This document shows positions 7,191 through 10,068 of a stretch of 10,068 nucleotides of DNA, in pieces; positions within the stretch are counted from its first letter, which is position 1, and every line of letters starts with the position of its first letter. Both the position numbers and the translations under genes were made by a program. Origin of the DNA: JAKOQB01 sp036824465 (GTDB lineage: Bacteria; Pseudomonadota; Gammaproteobacteria; Burkholderiales; Burkholderiaceae_F); NCBI GenBank assembly GCA_036824465.1, contig DAITAC010000129.1:1-10068 (forward strand), read 5' to 3'. The notes beneath the pieces were generated by a model that had not been told where the DNA came from, made no database searches, and saw only the letters and a list, made by a program, of their open reading frames with translations.

Positions 7191-7291
7191 TCACGCGTCG
7201 CGAGGCAACGCCCCTTCGGAAATCAAATCGTTCGGGCTGATCCCTTCGATACCTCAGGACATGCCCTCGATGCCGCGAGGCACGGCCGCTG

Positions 7292-7558
7292 GTCTCGAGC
7301 ACGGCCATCGTTGGCAGACTGGCCACGCTGGCGGTCCGCGCCAAGGTCGGCAAGGAAGGCGAGGCTGAAGCCACACTGGCCCGGGAGTTTCTCGACTCGG
7401 TCGAGGCGATGAACGATCGTCCTAACATCTCGCGCCACCTGGACACGCTGCGCGGGGAGGACATTTCCAGACTCGCCAAGGCCGCCTGGTGGGAAGCCAA
7501 CACCAACTACCCGGTGCCACGCGTCATGTCGCAGCAGGCGTGCGAAGAGTTGCTGTGA
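7292..7558 (+). pseudogene. Truncated 3' remnant of the Fe-alcohol dehydrogenase
   Basis: This is a partial second copy of the dehydrogenase encoded at 2330-3682. From 7319 to 7555 it aligns without gaps to 3299-3535: I count 205 of 237 identical bases and 66 of 79 identical residues (for example LATLAVRA, EAEATLAR, NTNYPVPRVMS, CEELL). A weaker match extends back to about 7292 (opposite Phe315) and then fades. The metal ligands, cofactor motif and start are absent, so it cannot encode an enzyme. It stops at TGA 7556-7558 where the intact gene has an Arg codon. Similarity continues past the stop (VLPERSQPK against VLPSKAQPK) and, after another stop, gives a basic stretch KAAPKRRRVAR near 7651-7683, so the lost paralogue probably had the same kind of tail. 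About half of the changed codons are synonymous, suggesting an old functional paralogue rather than a fresh duplication. Confidence 0.88.
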
Positions 7559-7912
7559 GAGGTTTTGCCGGAAAGGTCGCAGCCGAAGAGCTTCCCGAAC
7601 AGGGATTTGCCAAGAACACAGGTCGTGGCACCGAAAACCACGGCATAAAAGGCCGCGCCAAAGCGCCGCCGAGTCGCTCGCAGCGAGATCACACCTCAGC
7701 AACGTCTCTCACTGGGCCGCAGCGGTTGAACCCCTGCACCGCCGTGCCGATGACGTTTACGCTCGCGATAGCGGCGCAGGCCGCGCAGCGCTGCTGAGGA
7801 TCGCTTCATCTCGCTGAAAGAGCTGATGCACGCTCGGCATTCTCCGGCTGTTTGCATCAGAATCGCTGCGACCGACCGCGCAACAAGCATTCAAAACGAA
7901 CACGACATTCCA
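7559..7912. other. Non-coding stretch: decayed ADH tail, then leader of the transporter gene
   Basis: There is no gene I can support in these 354 bases. The first ~130 bases are the out-of-selection basic tail of the dehydrogenase remnant, interrupted by stops at 7556 and 7649. A short hairpin TCGCT-CGC-AGCGA occurs near 7674-7686 and a 10-base palindrome GCAGCGCTGC at 7785-7794. Neither is followed by a T-run. From about 7800 the sequence leads into the binding-protein gene, whose frame is open from 7826, but I see no convincing promoter. Confidence 0.5.
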
Positions 7913-8962
7913 ATGAAACACAATCGACAGCGCAACGGCTCCCGCCGCGCGACACCTCATGCCACGCTGAGCCGATACGGACAGGATCGAAGGGGCTTCG
8001 TGGCCGTCGGCGCGGCCGCCTGGCTGATGCAGCACGGGCTCGCATATGGACAACCGCGGCTCATCGACTACCCGTCCCGACCGGTCCGGATGATTGTCCC
8101 GTTCGCAGCCGGCGGCCCCACCGACCTATCGGCGAGGCTTATCGGCGCAATGTTGACGCGGAGTTTCGGGCAGGGTTTTCTGGTGGAGAACATCGTGGGA
8201 GCCAGTGGCTCCATAGGAACGAAGACGGCCGGGGACGCGGCGCCGGATGGTTTGACGCTATTTGTCGGAACCAACCACACGCTCATCATCAGTCGGTTAC
8301 TGCAAAGGGGCAAAGCTGTGCCCTTAAGCCAAGTCTGGGCGCCGATCGGACTGCTTTCACAGTATCCGTCCGCAATCGTGGTCAGGGCCGAGCTGCCCGC
8401 AGCAACGCTGTCGGAATTGACGGCCCTGGCGCGCAGCAGCACCGCGGGTTTGACCTACGGATCCGCCGGAGAAGGCAGTGGCTTGCATCTGGCCGGGTTG
8501 AGGTTTGCGGCGCAGATCGGGGCCTCGCTGGTTCACGTTCCCTTTTCCGGCACAGCCCCCGCGCTGCTGGCGGTTTCCGGCGGACACGTGGATCTCATGT
8601 ACTGCGACATCCCGACCGGAATGCCGGCGCTTCGCTCAGGAAAAGTGCGCGCGATCGCCATTGCCGGACCAGAGCGATGGCCCACGCTTCCTGGTGTGCC
8701 AACACTGACAGAAGCGGGGCTCCATGGCGCCGACTTCTCCGGCTGGAATGGTCTGCTTGCCCCGAGTCGAACTTCGCCGGAGATTGTCAACACGCTCGAC
8801 GCGGAACTCACGAAGATTGTGTCCTCCGACGAATATCGCGAGCGCGTTCGCGAGTCCGGGGCCATTGCCCCGCCGGCGGGGTCCGAAGCATTCGCCCGGT
8901 TGATTGCCGTGGAAGAACGCCACTGGGCCGAAGTGATTGAGAACGCCGGGTTGCGAGGCTGA
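7913..8962 (+). CDS. Bug-family (TctC-like) tripartite tricarboxylate transporter substrate-binding protein
   Basis: Periplasmic solute receptor of 349 aa. Near the N-terminus RRGFVAVGAAAWL (twin Arg at 26-27) looks like a Tat-type signal, ending around AYG. The mature part begins with the hallmark YPSRPVRMIVPFAAGGPTDLSAR. It continues with FLVENIVGASGSIGT, AAPDGLTLFVGTN, the ligand-loop region YGSAGEGSGLHLAG, HVPFSGTAPALLAVSGGHVDLMY, and WPTLPGVPTLTEAG, all usual Bug blocks. Bug proteins bind small carboxylates, amides or related acids; the ligand here cannot be read from the sequence. No TctA/TctB membrane genes are in the window, as is common for orphan Bug genes in Burkholderiales. The ATG at 7913 puts the twin Arg at a normal distance. 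An upstream in-frame ATG at 7826 would add 29 unlikely residues, and neither start has a strong Shine-Dalgarno. Two bases separate its stop from the ATP-grasp start. Confidence 0.87.
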   Translation: MKHNRQRNGSRRATPHATLSRYGQDRRGFVAVGAAAWLMQHGLAYGQPRLIDYPSRPVRMIVPFAAGGPTDLSARLIGAMLTRSFGQGFLVENIVGASGSIGTKTAGDAAPDGLTLFVGTNHTLIISRLLQRGKAVPLSQVWAPIGLLSQYPSAIVVRAELPAATLSELTALARSSTAGLTYGSAGEGSGLHLAGLRFAAQIGASLVHVPFSGTAPALLAVSGGHVDLMYCDIPTGMPALRSGKVRAIAIAGPERWPTLPGVPTLTEAGLHGADFSGWNGLLAPSRTSPEIVNTLDAELTKIVSSDEYRERVRESGAIAPPAGSEAFARLIAVEERHWAEVIENAGLRG

Positions 8963-8964
8963 CA

Positions 8965-10068
8965 TTGCAGCGCACTGAAACGGCGCCTCGCCGCACCCGG
9001 TTGCTGTTGATGAGCGTCGGCAGCCTGGTCGGTGCCAACGTTATCGAATGCCTTGACGCACTCGGCCGCGAGCGCTTTGAACTTATCGGCATGAACTCCG
9101 TTGCCGAAGCCGCCAACAACTTCCGCATGGACGTCTGTTATTTGTCGCCGCAGGCAAGTGACTGTCCGGCCTTGCTTGCCTGCCTCGACCGCGTGGTGGG
9201 GGCGCACGATCCGGACTTGATCATCCCAACGCGCGACGACGATGTCGTTGCGCTCGCCCATTGGGTGAGGGACCGCAAGGACGCGCGAACACTTGTTGGT
9301 TGTGTGCCGATCGCCGAAGCCATTCGGGACAAATGGGCCAGCTACGAGTGGGCAATGAAACATCGGCTGCCGTTTGCCCGCAGCGCCATCGACGCTGCGG
9401 GCGTGGCGCGGCTGCGCGAAGACGTGGGTCTACCCCTGGTTGCCAAGCCGAGAGACGGTTTTGGCTCCAACGGCGTTCGCATGCTTCTGACCGACGATCA
9501 CGTTCGCGCCACGCTCGCCGCCGGCAACCAGATCGTGCAGGAGTGTCTCGACCCACCGCTCACCCTGACGGACGCTGACCTGAGTCGCGGGATGCCTTTC
9601 TGGTTTGCGCCGGTGCAGGTCGCGAACCCATCCACGCTGTGCCTGCTCGACGATTCGGGCTTCGAATTCCTCGCCGCATGGGTGACCGAATCACGCTGCG
9701 GCATGGGCCTCAATACCGTGCTGATCGATGCTCCGCCGCTGCGCAGCCTTGCGATGGACTATGCCGAGGCAGCCTGGCGCGAAGGCTGGCGCGGGCTCCT
9801 CAATGTTCAGACGCGAACCAACGCGGCAGGCGAGTATCTGCCCATCGAACTGGCCGGCCGGTTTATCGGCACATTGGCTTCGCTGCAAACGCTGGGGGTT
9901 CCAGTCGCCGCAACCGTGCTCAAGCGCTTTGTTCCGTCTTACAACACGCAAGTACAGTCCGATCCACTCTTTGGCTCCCGCGCAGTTCGGCAAGCCGTCA
10001 CTTACCTCGTAGCCTCCGAGCAGCGTTCAACGCTCAAGGAGACGGGCGTTTGGCGAGCAGAGGGTTAG
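8965..10068 (+). CDS. ATP-grasp ligase-like protein, substrate unknown (CarB/PylC-like layout)
   Basis: Cytoplasmic ATP-dependent carboxylate ligase-like protein of 367 aa, complete, with TAG at the last three bases. The N-terminal Rossmann-like pre-ATP domain spans 1-115 (TRLLLMSVGSLVGANVIECL; DLIIPTRDDD at 84-93). The ATP-grasp part follows, with Lys123 (RDKWASYEW), the nucleotide-loop block LVAKPRDGFGSNGVRML at 158-174 containing Lys161, and IVQE at 190-193. The metal-binding end is GLLNVQTRTN near 277-286 and ELAGRF at 295-300, where the usual E-x-N-x-R reads E-L-A-G-R. Such enzymes activate a carboxylate as acyl phosphate and join it to an amine or thiol; the partners here are unknown. 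The TTG start is supported by GAGG at 8955-8958, six bases upstream, and is needed to keep the first beta strand. It is translationally coupled to the Bug gene, suggesting a job on the imported ligand (inference). Confidence 0.8.
   Translation: MQRTETAPRRTRLLLMSVGSLVGANVIECLDALGRERFELIGMNSVAEAANNFRMDVCYLSPQASDCPALLACLDRVVGAHDPDLIIPTRDDDVVALAHWVRDRKDARTLVGCVPIAEAIRDKWASYEWAMKHRLPFARSAIDAAGVARLREDVGLPLVAKPRDGFGSNGVRMLLTDDHVRATLAAGNQIVQECLDPPLTLTDADLSRGMPFWFAPVQVANPSTLCLLDDSGFEFLAAWVTESRCGMGLNTVLIDAPPLRSLAMDYAEAAWREGWRGLLNVQTRTNAAGEYLPIELAGRFIGTLASLQTLGVPVAATVLKRFVPSYNTQVQSDPLFGSRAVRQAVTYLVASEQRSTLKETGVWRAEG

Noticed and set aside
7489..7797. Possible 102-aa gene after the ADH remnant
   Set aside because: It overlaps the remnant in another frame, has no homology I recognise, and its composition is that of frame-shifted GC-rich DNA.
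7852..8940. Second + frame (362 aa) inside the Bug gene
   Set aside because: Frame-shifted shadow; the 7913 frame carries all Bug family motifs.
1..10068. tRNA/rRNA genes, CRISPR arrays, transposase genes
   Set aside because: No cloverleaf, spacer-repeat periodicity or transposase motif seen on either strand.

Overview
The window reads as chromosomal DNA of a GC-rich Betaproteobacterium, most likely Burkholderiales. This is inferred from the strong G/C third-position bias, the Bug-type (TctC-like) solute-binding protein and the metabolic gene content; no rRNA or other taxonomic marker is present.

Layout. (1) Positions 21-2225 (-) and 2330-3682 (+) hold two divergent oxidoreductases. One is a long two-part protein whose C-terminal half resembles the cyanobacterial long-chain acyl-ACP reductase (AAR) family. 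The other is a group III iron-dependent alcohol dehydrogenase. Both end in a Lys/Arg/Ala-rich basic tail. An acyl-to-aldehyde-to-alcohol reduction (or its reverse) is the simplest joint role, but this is inference. (2) Positions 3683-3903 form a structured convergent intergenic region with a long imperfect inverted repeat. (3) Positions 3904-7127 (-) hold a compact three-gene operon, mtoX-mtoY-mtoZ: a periplasmic SBP56/SELENBP1-type methanethiol oxidase, a SCO1/SenC-like copper chaperone and a MauG-like di-haem protein. This is the known arrangement for bacterial Cu-dependent methanethiol oxidase, which converts CH3SH to formaldehyde, H2S and H2O2. (4) Positions 7292-7558 (+) are a truncated copy of the 3' end of the alcohol dehydrogenase, about 86% identical in DNA by my count. 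With the intact gene it forms direct repeats flanking the mto operon. (5) Positions 7913-8962 and 8965-10068 (+) are a tightly coupled pair: a Bug-family periplasmic binding protein with a Tat-like signal, and a cytoplasmic ATP-grasp ligase of unknown substrate.

Most worth attention: the AAR-like/Fe-ADH divergent pair with shared basic tails; the ADH remnant bracketing the methanethiol-oxidation operon; the altered motifs in the MtoY and MtoZ homologues; the inverted-repeat element at 3726-3905; and the two-gene Bug/ATP-grasp cassette. Identities given here were counted by eye, and no database search was possible.
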